This document shows positions 50,120 to 58,445 of a DNA stretch of 64,000 nt, in pieces; position 1 is the stretch's first letter; every line of letters starts with the position of its first letter. Below the pieces are notes generated by a model. That model did no database searches, was not told the DNA's origin, and saw only the letters and a list, made by a program, of their open reading frames with translations. Source of the stretch: Sphingorhabdus sp. 109 (lineage in GTDB: Bacteria > Pseudomonadota > Alphaproteobacteria > Sphingomonadales > Sphingomonadaceae). Both the position numbers and the translations under genes were made by a program. The stretch lies in NCBI RefSeq assembly GCF_902506555.1, contig NZ_LR732707.1, forward strand, positions 124,001 through 188,000. Direction: 5' to 3'.

Positions 50120-50263
50120 CTAGCGCTGGTGGCGCCGGCGCTCCCCCTTGCGCCGTTCGTCGTTGCGGCGTTCCGGTCCTTTATAGTCCGGGTCGTCGCG
50201 GACACGACGATCCAATTGGCGGCGGTCGGCGGGCGATCCGTCGGCTGGATTTCTGCTAGACAT
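50120..50263 (-). CDS. Small highly charged protein (47 residues)
   Basis: A short ORF with a strong ribosome site (GGGGGAG and AAAGGA within 14 bases upstream) and an ATG at 50263. The product is very rich in Arg, Asp and Glu: it starts MSSRNPADGSPADRRQLDRR and contains DYKGPERRNDERRKGERRR. Similar small GPERR-type proteins are found as hypothetical proteins in related bacteria. It has no membrane segment. Role unknown; a nucleic-acid contact is possible given the basic C-terminus. Confidence 0.6.
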   Translation of the reverse strand: MSSRNPADGSPADRRQLDRRVRDDPDYKGPERRNDERRKGERRRHQR

Positions 50264-50389
50264 ATCCTTTGCTCCCCCTGAACAAATATATGCGACCTTT
50301 CAATAGTTTATTCTAAATATTGCAGACTGTAAACCATAAGTTTGCCGGCGCTGCGAAGCCGCGTACTTGCGGCAAGCATGCCCGGCGGC

Positions 50390-50432
50390 CGTCAGCCCGG
50401 GTGATGGGCCAGGCGAGGCCGCCGGGCTGACG
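50390..50432. repeat. Inverted repeat downstream of the 1-Cys peroxiredoxin gene
   Basis: CGTCAGCCCGG (50390-50400) and CCGGGCTGACG (50422-50432) are perfect 11-base complements with a 21-base loop. It could terminate the leftward gene at 50465, but has no T run. Confidence 0.6.
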
Positions 50433-50464
50433 TCGCGTTGTCCCGGGAGGGCAGGTCAGCGCAA

Positions 50465-51094
50465 TTAGCTGACGTCGGTGGTCCGCAGATAGGGCCGGTG
50501 CTCGGTCCAGCCTTGCGGGAACAGGCCTTTTGCCTCTTCGTTGCTGATCGATGGCGGGATGATCACTTCCTTGCCGATCTGCCAGTCGGCCGGCGTCGCA
50601 ATCCGCTTGCGGTCGCTCAGCTGCAGCGCATCGATGACCCGCAGGATCTCGTCAAAATTCCGTCCGACGCTCATCGGATAGGTCATGGTCAGCCGTATCT
50701 TCTTGTCGGGATCGATGATGAACACCGACCGGACTGCAGCGGTCTCGCTTTCGTCGGGGTGGATCATGTCGTACATCTTGGCGATCGACAGGTCCGCATC
50801 GGCGACGATCGGAAAGGTGAGGTTGGTATTCTGCGTGTCGTTGACATCGGCAATCCACTTGCGATGTTCCTCGGCGGTATCGGTGGACAGGCCGAGCGGC
50901 TTGGTGTTGCGCGCGGCGAACTGTTCGGCGAGCTGCGCGGTGCGTCCCATTTCGGTGGTGCAGACCGGGGTGAAGTCGGCCGGATGGCTGAAGAAAAATA
51001 CCCAGCTGTCGCCGGCCCAGTCGTGCAGGCTGATTTCGCCATTCTGGGTGTCGACGGTGAAGTCCGGGGCGGTGTCTCCAATATGCAATGTCAT
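50465..51094 (-). CDS. 1-Cys peroxiredoxin (Prx6 type)
   Basis: A 209-residue peroxiredoxin of the Prx6 group. The peroxidatic Cys is in PADFTPVCTTEMG (about residue 45), and there is no second conserved Cys, as usual for Prx6. The C-terminal domain containing RIATPADWQIGKEVIIPP is typical. It reduces peroxides using glutathione or other thiols. It is unrelated in sequence detail to AhpC at 3832 and gives the cell a second peroxide defence. A ribosome site AAAGGA precedes the ATG. Confidence 0.94.
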   Translation of the reverse strand: MTLHIGDTAPDFTVDTQNGEISLHDWAGDSWVFFFSHPADFTPVCTTEMGRTAQLAEQFAARNTKPLGLSTDTAEEHRKWIADVNDTQNTNLTFPIVADADLSIAKMYDMIHPDESETAAVRSVFIIDPDKKIRLTMTYPMSVGRNFDEILRVIDALQLSDRKRIATPADWQIGKEVIIPPSISNEEAKGLFPQGWTEHRPYLRTTDVS

Positions 51095-51289
51095 GCCATT
51101 TCCTTTCTGATGGTGGAGCGCTTGTACCGCCCCGATCCGGAAATTTCCAATTCATTTACTCAATTACATTAATCGGATAAATGTAAATTGGCGATGGGCT
51201 CTCCGCCGTTGTCCTGTGGCCGTTGCTGCGCTGTCTCCGACGGGGCGCTGTGCTGGCGACCCGCGCCCCGCCGGACTGTTGCGCGCGAC

Positions 51290-51736
51290 TCAGTAGATAT
51301 TGGCTACGATCCGCACGATCAGATTGTTGCTCAGCCGCACGAGCAGGGCATCATTGCCGGCCCGCACCCAGACATAGCCGCTCGCCGGTGCCGACAGCTG
51401 GCGGTGCTGGCGATAGTCGATCCGCCGGTAATTCGGCGCCTTGGAGCGAACGAACCGCTGGCCCTTCGAGAAACCATGGCTGGAGCTGGCGGATTTCGGG
51501 GGCGTAGCCGTGGCGCGACTGCTGCCGGTGTTGCTGCCGCTGGTCTTGCTGTTGCTGGTCTTGTTGCCAGCGGCCTGGCTGTTGTGGCCGGACTGCTGGC
51601 TGCTCTGCCGGCCATCCTGGGCGCTGTGGCTCTGCGTGTTCTGGCCGTGGTCGTTGCGCTGGTCCTGCTTCTGGGCCAGCGCGCCGGCGGGGGCCAGAAG
51701 CGCCAGGGCGCACAGGGTGGAGATCGTCTTTTTCAT
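51290..51736 (-). CDS. RcnB-family periplasmic protein
   Basis: A 148-residue secreted protein. The signal peptide ends at GALAQ. A Ser/Gln/Asn-rich low-complexity linker (about 23-85) leads to a C-terminal RcnB-like domain: FSKGQRFVR, then YRQHRQLSAPASGYVWVRAGNDALLV. RcnB proteins in E. coli influence nickel and cobalt efflux, but many alphaproteobacterial members have no assigned role. The linker is unusually long and repetitive. AGAGGA lies just upstream of the start. Confidence 0.8.
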   Translation of the reverse strand: MKKTISTLCALALLAPAGALAQKQDQRNDHGQNTQSHSAQDGRQSSQQSGHNSQAAGNKTSNSKTSGSNTGSSRATATPPKSASSSHGFSKGQRFVRSKAPNYRRIDYRQHRQLSAPASGYVWVRAGNDALLVRLSNNLIVRIVANIY

Positions 51737-52209
51737 AAATATGTCCTCTTGTTGGGGGTAGTGACGGGATCATGATAGGCGCGGGGTGTCCGCCCGTCGC
51801 CGCAAAAACTGTCGTAAATTGTCGCCGGATCGCGACATTGAGCCGTGCGCCGTAATAGATTCCGCGGCGGCATTGGGAGGGGGTGGGAGGCGAGCAACAA
51901 AGGGAGAAGCGGCGGGATGGTTCTCGGGGGAGAATTCTTGGGGTATTTTCCACCATCCATATTTGCCGCTCTGCTGCGTCGCCTCCCTATTGACGGGTTA
52001 GCCGCGCATTGTGGAGAGATTATGGATGGGGTGAAAGGACAGGGCGGTGAGCAGACGCGCCGCCACCGAGCGCATGCCGTATCTTGCAGATATGCACAGA
52101 ACGGGATGCTGGTCGTGCGCATCCTGCAGCACAGCATAGATATAGAGCGGCATTGAAAAGCCAGGGCCGCAGCGTTTCGACAATCTGCGCATCCACCCTG
52201 TCGTTTCGG
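51737..52209. other. Region without a supported gene
   Basis: 473 bases upstream of the RcnB-like gene. Overlapping ORFs on both strands have Cys/Arg/Pro-rich, non-protein-like compositions. No RNA gene or repeat recognised. Confidence 0.5.
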
Positions 52210-52691
52210 ATGTTTGCTCATACCATTGTAAGTTTGACCGATGAGCAAGCTCTTGAACTTCGCTATTATTCGGCCGACTGGCTCCAGTCCAATCTAGCGG
52301 TTTTATACCGGGTAAGGCCGACTGAGGCACTGAGTATTTTTGACGGGTTCCTACGTCCGTTTCTCAACGCCGCTCCAACATTCACGAAAAGCAGCATTGG
52401 TGAAACAACTATTGCTGGAGAGGTCCAGGTCACTTCTGAGGTTTCAAACGGAAAGGCAATTAATAGTCCCATCGGCAAGTTACCTATAGGCTTTCGCGCG
52501 AGAATGACGCCGAAGAAAGCAACGCCAAACAGCATTCAATGGAGGCAATACAGTTACTTGATGCGATCACAGGTGACGATCGGATTACGGTACCCTTTGG
52601 GCTTGCGGACGCCCTAAGCGTTCTCGGGGAGACAGATCCCCGAGTCAGGGAACCTCCGGAGTTTCGCAGGCTCATCGCTTTGGTCGAGTAG
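52210..52691 (+). pseudogene. Possible degraded gene with three protein-like frames
   Basis: Frame 1 (52210-52617) reads MFAHTIVSLTDEQALELRYY and is open for 135 codons. Frame 3 (about 52335-52495) reads HSRKAALVKQLLLERSR and LLRFQTERQLIVP before a stop. Frame 2 (52539-52691) reads MEAIQLLDAITGDDRITVPF and ends ...PPEFRRLIALVE. All three stretches look more like protein than chance, so this may be one AT-rich acquired gene broken by two frameshifts, or a short intact ORF followed by a 50-residue ORF. No family was recognised. Base composition is AT-richer than the flanking map gene. Confidence 0.35.
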
Positions 52692-52780
52692 ACAACAACA
52701 GCAATAGTGTGCCGGGTCTAGATCAATGGCTATTTGGATCCACCAACGCCTTTAAAGCCACCTCTCAGCAAGCCCAAAAC

Positions 52781-53605
52781 CTAATAAGGCGGGCAATCCA
52801 GTCCAGTCGGGCTCTTCGTAAATATCTCGTTCCCGTCCTCGGTAATCCCGATACTATGCTCGAACTGCGCCGTCAGCGACCGGTCGCGGGTCACCGCCGT
52901 CCAGCCGTCGTCGAGCATCTTGCAGGCATATTTGCCGATATTGATCATCGGCTCGATGGTGAAGAACATGCCGGGGCGCAGTTCCGGGCCGGTGCCGGGG
53001 CGGCCGGCGTGGACGACTTCGGGGGCGTCGTGGAACATCTGGCCGAGCCCGTGGCCGCAGAAATCGCGGACCACCGAATAGCGGTGGGCTTCGGCGTGGC
53101 TCTGGATCGCGTGGGCGACATCGCCCATCCGGTTGCCGGGTTTCGCCTGCTCGATGCCCAGCATCAGACATTCATAGGTGACCTGGACCAGCTTGCTCGC
53201 CTTGATCGGGGTCTTGCCGACCAGATACATGCGGCTGGTGTCGCCGTGCCAGCCGTCGACGATCACGGTCACGTCGATATTGACGATATCGCCCTCGTTC
53301 AGCTTCTTGTCGCCGGGGATGCCGTGGCAGACGACATGGTTGATCGAGGTGCAGCAGCTATGCGTGAAACCGCGATAGCCGAGCGTCGCGGGGACCGCGC
53401 CGGCGGCAAAGGCCTGCTGGCGGACCATGTCGTCGAGCGCGCCGGTGGTCACGCCGGGGACGACATGGGGGACGAGGCTGTCGAGGATCTCGGCGGCCAG
53501 CCGTCCGGCCTTGCGCATGCCTTCGAACCCTTCCGGGCCGTGCAGCTTGATCGCGCCGGTGCGGGATTGCGGGGTGGTGTCTTCTACGGTCATATAGTCT
53601 GTCAT
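52781..53605 (-). CDS. map: Methionine aminopeptidase type I
   Basis: A 274-residue metalloprotease that removes the initiator methionine from new proteins. Five metal ligands are recognisable: Asp in NIDVTVIVDGWHGDTSR (two), His in GHGLGQMFHDAP, Glu in FTIEPM, and Glu in AQFEHSIGIT. A 15-20 residue N-terminal extension precedes the family core. The start is ATG 53605 or the ATG four codons later. A possible AT-rich remnant lies just downstream. Confidence 0.96.
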   Translation of the reverse strand: MTDYMTVEDTTPQSRTGAIKLHGPEGFEGMRKAGRLAAEILDSLVPHVVPGVTTGALDDMVRQQAFAAGAVPATLGYRGFTHSCCTSINHVVCHGIPGDKKLNEGDIVNIDVTVIVDGWHGDTSRMYLVGKTPIKASKLVQVTYECLMLGIEQAKPGNRMGDVAHAIQSHAEAHRYSVVRDFCGHGLGQMFHDAPEVVHAGRPGTGPELRPGMFFTIEPMINIGKYACKMLDDGWTAVTRDRSLTAQFEHSIGITEDGNEIFTKSPTGLDCPPY

Positions 53606-53726
53606 GCGGTCTATATAGGCATCGCGGCGCGGTTTGGCGATACCCCAATATGGCTGATTTTTGGATGATATTAACCGGATCGGTCTATGGCTCCGGCGCA
53701 GTTATGAATATGATTTCAGGGGCCTG

Positions 53727-55469
53727 ATGCAAAACCGCCTAAAATATCTGTTGCTGGGCCTGTTCCTGCTGGCCGGAGCCGGGGAAATCTGGCGGCGGCT
53801 GGCGATGCTGGCGAGGCCGGAGATCCAGCCGGCGGGGCTGGTCGCCTTTGCCGGATTGTTCGTGCTCTGCACGATCAGCCTGACCGGCTTTGCCCTGGTC
53901 CGGAACGGCTGGCTGCGCTGGCCACTGGCGCTGCTGCTGGCGGCCGGGTCGCTGCTGGTTGACGGCTATCAATGGGCGGTCGGCGATTTCATGGATTACG
54001 AGAGCTTCGTCACGATGGTCGAAAGCGCCGGCGATATCGGTAGCGCCGTGGCGCAGCAGGGCGGGGTGCTGGCGCTGGCGACGGGCCGGGCGGCGCTGTT
54101 GTTGTTCGCCGTCGGGCTGCAGCCGGCGGCCGGGGGCGGTCTTTGGGCAAGCGGCGCGCGATGGGCGGCGCTGCCGGTGATGCTGGGCCTGTCGGTGTTG
54201 CTGTTCTTCCGCGGTGGCGAGGGGAGCAGCGGCCTGCCGTCCTCGCACAGCGGCGCCAGCCTGGCGCTGCTCTATGCCTATGACACGGCGACCACCGACC
54301 GCAGCCCGCGCCGCGCGGTGACGCTGCAGCCTGAGGGCAGGGAGGCGGGCGGCGATATCGTGCTGATCATCGACGAGAGCATCGCCGGCGCCTATCTCGA
54401 TATCAACAGCGCGCACGGTGTCTATTCCGGGCTGGGCACGGACGGCGCGGCGGGCGATGTTCCGGTCCACAATTTCGGGCTGGCGACCGCGATCAACCAT
54501 TGCAGCGTCGGCAGCAATGTTACCCTGCGCTTTGGCGGCACCCGCGACAATTATCGCGAGACCGTGCGCAGCGGTCCCTCGATCTGGGCCTATGCCAGGC
54601 GCGCCGGGCTCGGCACCGTCTATCTCGACGCCCAGCGCACCGGCGGCCGCTACCAGAACCGGATGGACGATGCCGAACGCGCGCAGATCGATGTCTGGGA
54701 GCAATTTGCCGATGTGCCGGTGGTCAACCGCGACCATGCGGTGGCCGACCGGCTCGCGGCCTATCTCAAGGACGGCGAGCCGCAGCTGATTCTGGTCAAC
54801 AAGGTCGGTGGTCATTTTCCGGTCAGTGACAAGTTCCCGTTGAGTCACGCAAAATATCAGCCGATGCTCAAGCGCGGGCTGATGCCCGATGTCAGCGATA
54901 TGGCGGGGCGGGACGGGATGGACGGCCGCGCGGCCAACTGGCGGCTCTATCGCAACAGCTATCGCAACACGCTGCTGTGGAGCGTCGGCGGCTTTTTCGA
55001 CCGGCTGTTCGCGCAGGCCGGGCCGGCAATGGGACCGGATGGCGCGACGCTCCTTTACACCTCCGACCATGGCCAGAGCTTCCACGAGCGCGGTGGTGGC
55101 GGCGAGGCGACCCATTGCACGCCCGCGCCGCAGATCGAGGAAGGCGTTGTGCCGCTGGTGGTGATCGGCGGCGTGGCTGACGGAGAGCCGCGCGCGCGCT
55201 GGGCAGAGGCGGCGGCAGCGGGCCGGGACAGGAGGTCGCATTATCGCATCTTCCCGACGCTGCTCGGTCTGATGGGCTATGCGCCGGACGCGGTCGAGCC
55301 GCTCTATGGCCCCGATCTTTTTTCCGCCGCACCCGATCCGTTCACCTTCAACACCCGCTTCAACGCGCGGCTGGGCAGCGAGCCGGTGTGGCTGCACGTG
55401 CCGCTCGACAAGATCGCCCGCCCGCCGCTCTCCGACTATCGGGCGCCGGCGACAGGCAGCACCAAATAA
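53727..55469 (+). CDS. Sulfatase-fold membrane transferase (phosphoethanolamine-transferase-like)
   Basis: A 580-residue inner-membrane protein. Five N-terminal hydrophobic segments (about 5-195) are followed by a periplasmic alkaline-phosphatase-fold domain, the EptA/LtaS layout. Metal-site motifs include VLIIDESIAGAY and YTSDHGQSFHERGG with GEATHCTPAP, which match the SDHGES..HG region of EptA. The usual VxGET start is altered to IDES, so the nucleophile is not obvious; a Thr in NFGLATAINHCSVGSN, in the region where EptA has its SCGTAT motif, is one alternative. It may modify lipid A or another envelope glycan. AGGGG precedes the ATG at 53727. Confidence 0.8.
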   Translation: MQNRLKYLLLGLFLLAGAGEIWRRLAMLARPEIQPAGLVAFAGLFVLCTISLTGFALVRNGWLRWPLALLLAAGSLLVDGYQWAVGDFMDYESFVTMVESAGDIGSAVAQQGGVLALATGRAALLLFAVGLQPAAGGGLWASGARWAALPVMLGLSVLLFFRGGEGSSGLPSSHSGASLALLYAYDTATTDRSPRRAVTLQPEGREAGGDIVLIIDESIAGAYLDINSAHGVYSGLGTDGAAGDVPVHNFGLATAINHCSVGSNVTLRFGGTRDNYRETVRSGPSIWAYARRAGLGTVYLDAQRTGGRYQNRMDDAERAQIDVWEQFADVPVVNRDHAVADRLAAYLKDGEPQLILVNKVGGHFPVSDKFPLSHAKYQPMLKRGLMPDVSDMAGRDGMDGRAANWRLYRNSYRNTLLWSVGGFFDRLFAQAGPAMGPDGATLLYTSDHGQSFHERGGGGEATHCTPAPQIEEGVVPLVVIGGVADGEPRARWAEAAAAGRDRRSHYRIFPTLLGLMGYAPDAVEPLYGPDLFSAAPDPFTFNTRFNARLGSEPVWLHVPLDKIARPPLSDYRAPATGSTK

Positions 55470-55509
55470 CATATTCCCAAAGCGCCCGGCATCGCTCTAT
55501 AGCAGCGGC

Positions 55510-56268
55510 ATGAGCAAAGAAAAAATCTGGACCGCCGCGCTGATCGTGATCGGCGATGAAATCCTCTCCGGCCGCACCCAGGACAAGAATATCGCGCAGA
55601 TCGCCAGCTGGCTCAACGTCCAGGGCATCCGCCTTGCCGAGGTCCGGGTGGTCGCCGACGACATGGACCATATCGCCGAGGCGGTGAACATATTGCGCGC
55701 GCGCAACGACTATCTGTTCACCACCGGCGGCATCGGCCCGACCCATGACGATATCACCGTCGACGCGATTGCGAAGGCTTTGGGCGTCGAAGTCGTGATC
55801 CACCCCACGGCGCGCGCGATCCTGGAGAAATATTACGCCACCCGCGGCGGCCTCAACGAAGGCCGGCTGCGGATGGCCCGCGTGCCCGAGGGCGCCGAAC
55901 TGATCGAGAACCGCATGTCCGGCGCGCCCGGCATCCGCATCGAGAATCTGTTCTTGATGGCTGGCGTGCCCCATATCACCGCCGGCATGCTCGACGCCCT
56001 CACCGGCACGCTCGAGGGCGGCGCGCCCTTGCTCAGCGTGACGCTCGGCGCCTGGGCCCCGGAAAGCGAGATTGCCGATGTGCTGCGCGCGGCGGAAAAG
56101 GCGCACGAAAGCTGCGTCATCGGCAGCTACCCCTTCTTCCGCAATGGCACGGTCGGCGCCAATTTCGTCGTCCGCTCGACCGACCCGCACGAACTGGAAG
56201 TCTGCCGCGTTGCGCTGAAAGCGGGACTGGAAGAAGCCGGCTACGAGGTCACCGACGGCGGGATTTAG
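55510..56268 (+). CDS. CinA-like molybdopterin-binding domain protein
   Basis: A 252-residue protein with the MoCF (molybdopterin-binding) domain: ALIVIGDEILSGRTQDKNI and FTTGGIGPTHDDITVDA are clear. It lacks the C-terminal NMN deamidase domain of CinA and matches the shorter FAD-synthase-like/competence-damage group common in alphaproteobacteria. The catalytic role is unclear. It starts 40 bases after the transferase stop, without a strong ribosome site. Confidence 0.88.
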   Translation: MSKEKIWTAALIVIGDEILSGRTQDKNIAQIASWLNVQGIRLAEVRVVADDMDHIAEAVNILRARNDYLFTTGGIGPTHDDITVDAIAKALGVEVVIHPTARAILEKYYATRGGLNEGRLRMARVPEGAELIENRMSGAPGIRIENLFLMAGVPHITAGMLDALTGTLEGGAPLLSVTLGAWAPESEIADVLRAAEKAHESCVIGSYPFFRNGTVGANFVVRSTDPHELEVCRVALKAGLEEAGYEVTDGGI

Positions 56269-56444
56269 GCCGGGCTGGGCGCGTGCCCTTGCGCAGACAG
56301 GGGCCTATCTCTGCTTGCTCGGCGAGAGGGCTAGCCAAGATTGCATGCAAAACTTGAATCCGTGCGCAAATCCACCATTAGGCGCCCAGGGCCCGTCTCT
56401 CGACTGCGCTCGAGACGAACGGCCTTTCCCGTCTCCCTTCGTCA

Positions 56445-56465
56445 TCCTGAACGTGTTTCAGGATA
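56445..56465. repeat. Half-copy of the CGTCATCCTGAAC repeat
   Basis: CGTCATCCTGAACGTGTTTC(AGG) is one arm of the repeat family at 12796, without its partner arm. Confidence 0.6.
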
Positions 56466-56602
56466 TCGTAGGATCACCCGCTCGCTTTTTTCCAGCCATG
56501 CCGAACCCATATCGGAAGCGCCAGCGTGCAGGAAAGGCCGCTGGATCGGGGCGATGGGCGATGCGGGGAGCCGGAGAGGGTAATCAAAGGATTCTTGCCC
56601 CG

Positions 56603-56613
56603 GTCACCGTAAT
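56603..56613. repeat. GTCACCGTAAT motif, copy 1
   Basis: An 11-base motif identical to those at 58250-58260 and 58446-58456; 58150-58159 has ten of the eleven bases. Confidence 0.6.
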
Positions 56614-56630
56614 TGCACGTCACCCCCGGC

Positions 56631-56903
56631 TCACAACCCCGGCGAGATCGGCGTCACATCCCCCGCCCCGCCGCGCCGCTCTCCGGTCGCAGCCGGACGG
56701 TCGCGGTGCTTGCGGCCCATGGTCCAGTTATTCTGCATCCGCACCATCGGGTTCGGCGCGCACCAGATTTCGCCGCTGTCGTCGATCGCCGTGACCCAGA
56801 TCAGATTATGTTCCGGCCCATAGTCGATCACCCCGTGGGCCAGCCCGTTGCCCCGATCGACAACAAACACCGGCAGCGGCGGGTCAAGCTGGGTAAAGGC
56901 CAT
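56631..56903 (-). CDS. Hypothetical protein, possibly phage-derived
   Basis: A 90-residue protein reading MAFTQLDPPLPVFVVDRGNG and containing GVIDYGPEHNLIWVTAID, EIWCAPNPMVRMQ and NNWTMGRK. This is protein-like, with a beta-rich N-terminal part and a basic tail. I recall similar sequences in sphingomonad genomes as hypothetical proteins near phage-type genes, but no function is known. Its ATG overlaps the stop of the 57-residue gene upstream (TGATG), so translation is coupled. Confidence 0.6.
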   Translation of the reverse strand: MAFTQLDPPLPVFVVDRGNGLAHGVIDYGPEHNLIWVTAIDDSGEIWCAPNPMVRMQNNWTMGRKHRDRPAATGERRGGAGDVTPISPGL

Positions 56904-57076
56904 CAGCCCGCCCCCCGCGGCGCCATCACCGGCCGCCCGGCCAGCGGCGACCGACCGGCCGCGCCGTCGGCCCGCGCCCGCGCCGGCATCAGTGCCAGCC
57001 GCAGCGTCCCGCGACGCCGATTGGCCGCAGCTTCCTGTTTCTTCCCCTTCGTCCCCCCGTCCGATTGCTTTGCCAT
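56903..57076 (-). CDS. Small basic protein (57 residues)
   Basis: A short ORF starting at ATG 57076 with a good ribosome site (GGAGG 5 bases upstream). It begins MAKQSDGGTKGKKQEAAANR and contains RRGTLRLALMPARARADG. It is very basic and has no recognised domain. The stop overlaps the start of the 90-residue gene. The longer ORF start at 57268 is not supported by composition or ribosome site. Confidence 0.55.
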   Translation of the reverse strand: MAKQSDGGTKGKKQEAAANRRRGTLRLALMPARARADGAAGRSPLAGRPVMAPRGAG

Positions 57077-57280
57077 ATCGGCCTCCATCAAAATATTATT
57101 GCCACCCCATGAAACGCCGCCCCCGCGCGGAGGTTGCGCCGGCGGTGCAGTTTTCGGGATGGATGCGGGGAGGGGAAGGAAAGCGGTTCCCCTTTCAAGG
57201 GGCCTGTCATCCTCATCCTGAACGCGTTTCCCTCGCGCTGGCCTTCGGCTCAGGCCCCCCACCGGCACCGCCCGATCTCA

Positions 57281-57309
57281 CGGCATCCTGAACCCGGTTC
57301 AGGATGCCG
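57281..57309. repeat. Palindromic repeat overlapping the end of the HTH gene
   Basis: CGGCATCCTGAACCC and GGGTTCAGGATGCCG form a near-perfect 29-base palindrome. The stop codon of the HTH gene (57299-57301) lies inside it. Confidence 0.75.
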
Positions 57310-57988
57310 AGTGCCGCTCGCTTGCTTCCCCTCGGCCGCCGCGCCCCGCCGCATTTCGTGCCTCCAGCTCCGCCGCCCGCTGTTCGGCCGCCCGGATCCG
57401 CTCCTCTGCCGCGTGCAGCCGCGCGTTCTCCGCCTCGCGCTCCCTTGCGTCCCGCGCCAGAAATCCCCGCCGCATGGCGTCCAGCTTCCGGTCGAGCGAG
57501 GCGCGCACCTGTTCCGCCTCCTCGCGCTCGTCGATCTTCTTGCCCTCGGCGTCAAAGCGCACGCCGTCCTGCCATTCTTCCCAGGTGATCACCTGGTCGG
57601 CGGTGCGCGATCCGATCCGCCCGCCGAGATCGCCGCGCTTGATCAGCAGCGCCATCAGCGAATCCGACGGCGCCACCCGCCGCTCGACCTCCGCTCCGCC
57701 CCGGTAGATCACCGTCTCCTTGCCGATGGTTGCATGTTCGTGCGCCACCGCGACCAGCCCGCGCAGCCCGTCGGCCAGCGCCGCGTCCCAGAGCTCCGCC
57801 ATCGCCGGATCGCGCCGCCGCAGCCGATAGGCCGAGGTCGTCGAAATCCCCGCCACCCGGCAGGCGTCGGCGACACAGCCGCTTTCGCGCAGCACCGCCA
57901 GAAACGTCTTCTTCCGCGCCTCGGTCCAGCCGTCGTGGCGGGGTTTGCGAGGGCTATTCGTGAGTGGGTTCCTGGGTTTCTTTGCCAT
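57299..57988 (-). CDS. Phage-like helix-turn-helix protein
   Basis: A 229-residue protein. An N-terminal homeodomain-like HTH (SGCVADACRVAGISTTSAYR, about 22-45) recalls phage terminase small subunits and related DNA-binding proteins. A middle region contains RGGAEVERRVAPSDSLMALL, and a long charged coiled coil (about 150-220) closes the protein. The last residues (RHSAS) and the stop come from a palindromic repeat, so the original C-terminus may differ. The start ATG at 57988 has only a weak ribosome site. It leads two small genes on the same strand. Function unknown. Confidence 0.55.
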   Translation of the reverse strand: MAKKPRNPLTNSPRKPRHDGWTEARKKTFLAVLRESGCVADACRVAGISTTSAYRLRRRDPAMAELWDAALADGLRGLVAVAHEHATIGKETVIYRGGAEVERRVAPSDSLMALLIKRGDLGGRIGSRTADQVITWEEWQDGVRFDAEGKKIDEREEAEQVRASLDRKLDAMRRGFLARDAREREAENARLHAAEERIRAAEQRAAELEARNAAGRGGRGEASERHSAS

Positions 57989-58015
57989 ATTCACCGTCGT
58001 CATTACATGAGTCGT

Positions 58016-58091
58016 CATCCTGAACTCGTTTCAGGACCCCCACCGGCACAGCATAATCTCAAGGGATCCTGAACCAGGTTCAGGATGACGA
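58016..58091. repeat. Palindromic repeat, CGTCATCCTGAAC family
   Basis: A complete copy: CGTCATCCTGAACTCGTTTC on the left and CCTGAACCAGGTTCAGGATG followed by ACG on the right, around about 30 bases. It lies just upstream of the HTH gene. Confidence 0.8.
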
Positions 58092-58125
58092 GGTTCAGCA
58101 AAACGAGCCTATCCCCCGTTCGAGT

Positions 58126-58260
58126 GTTAATTGGTGGATTTGGTAAATTGTCACCGTAACTCGGTGGTGGGTTGAGCGGGTTGTTCGCCGCCGAAGGGCG
58201 GCGCCCAGAACAGTCCTGTCGGATCGGTAATTAGTGCATTTAGTAAACTGTCACCGTAAT
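58126..58260. repeat. Pair of imperfect direct repeats ending GTCACCGTAA
   Basis: Copies at 58126-58159 and 58226-58260 share most of about 34 positions (TTAATTGGTG..GTCACCGTAA versus GTAATTAGTG..GTCACCGTAA). They resemble the TTTAGTAAACTGTC..CCGTAAT sequences seen beside REP-associated (Y1-type) transposases, though no transposase gene is present here. Spacing is 100 bases; two copies do not make a CRISPR. Confidence 0.6.
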
Positions 58261-58436
58261 TACATAATTAATCTGGGTCAGCAAGTCGATGGCGAAGATT
58301 TTCGCCGGATCGCCACGCTCAAATATCATTTTACCATCGGCTATGAGGTGACAGCAGCCAGCGTGAATATCGTCGGCATATTCTGCCATCAGGACAGGGA
58401 GGTTTAGGGGTTTTATCAATTCCCTCGTTGGGGATT

Positions 58437-58445
58437 GTTGCGCCT
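58437..58445. repeat. Left 9-base direct repeat GTTGCGCCT
   Basis: Identical to 61423-61431. Both are followed by TTAAC; in the left copy the GTCACCGTAAT motif separates them. The pair brackets exactly the two-gene defence operon. Confidence 0.45.

Larger units (their letters stand above)
56269..56630. other. Gap before the phage-like cassette
   Basis: 362 bases with no supported gene. It contains a half-copy of the CGTCATCCTGAAC repeat (56445-56465) and the first GTCACCGTAAT motif (56603-56613). Confidence 0.6.

Noticed and set aside
51733..52248. A 171-codon leftward ORF upstream of the RcnB-like gene
   Set aside because: Cys/Pro/Arg-rich sequence without domain features; overlaps other equally unlikely frames.
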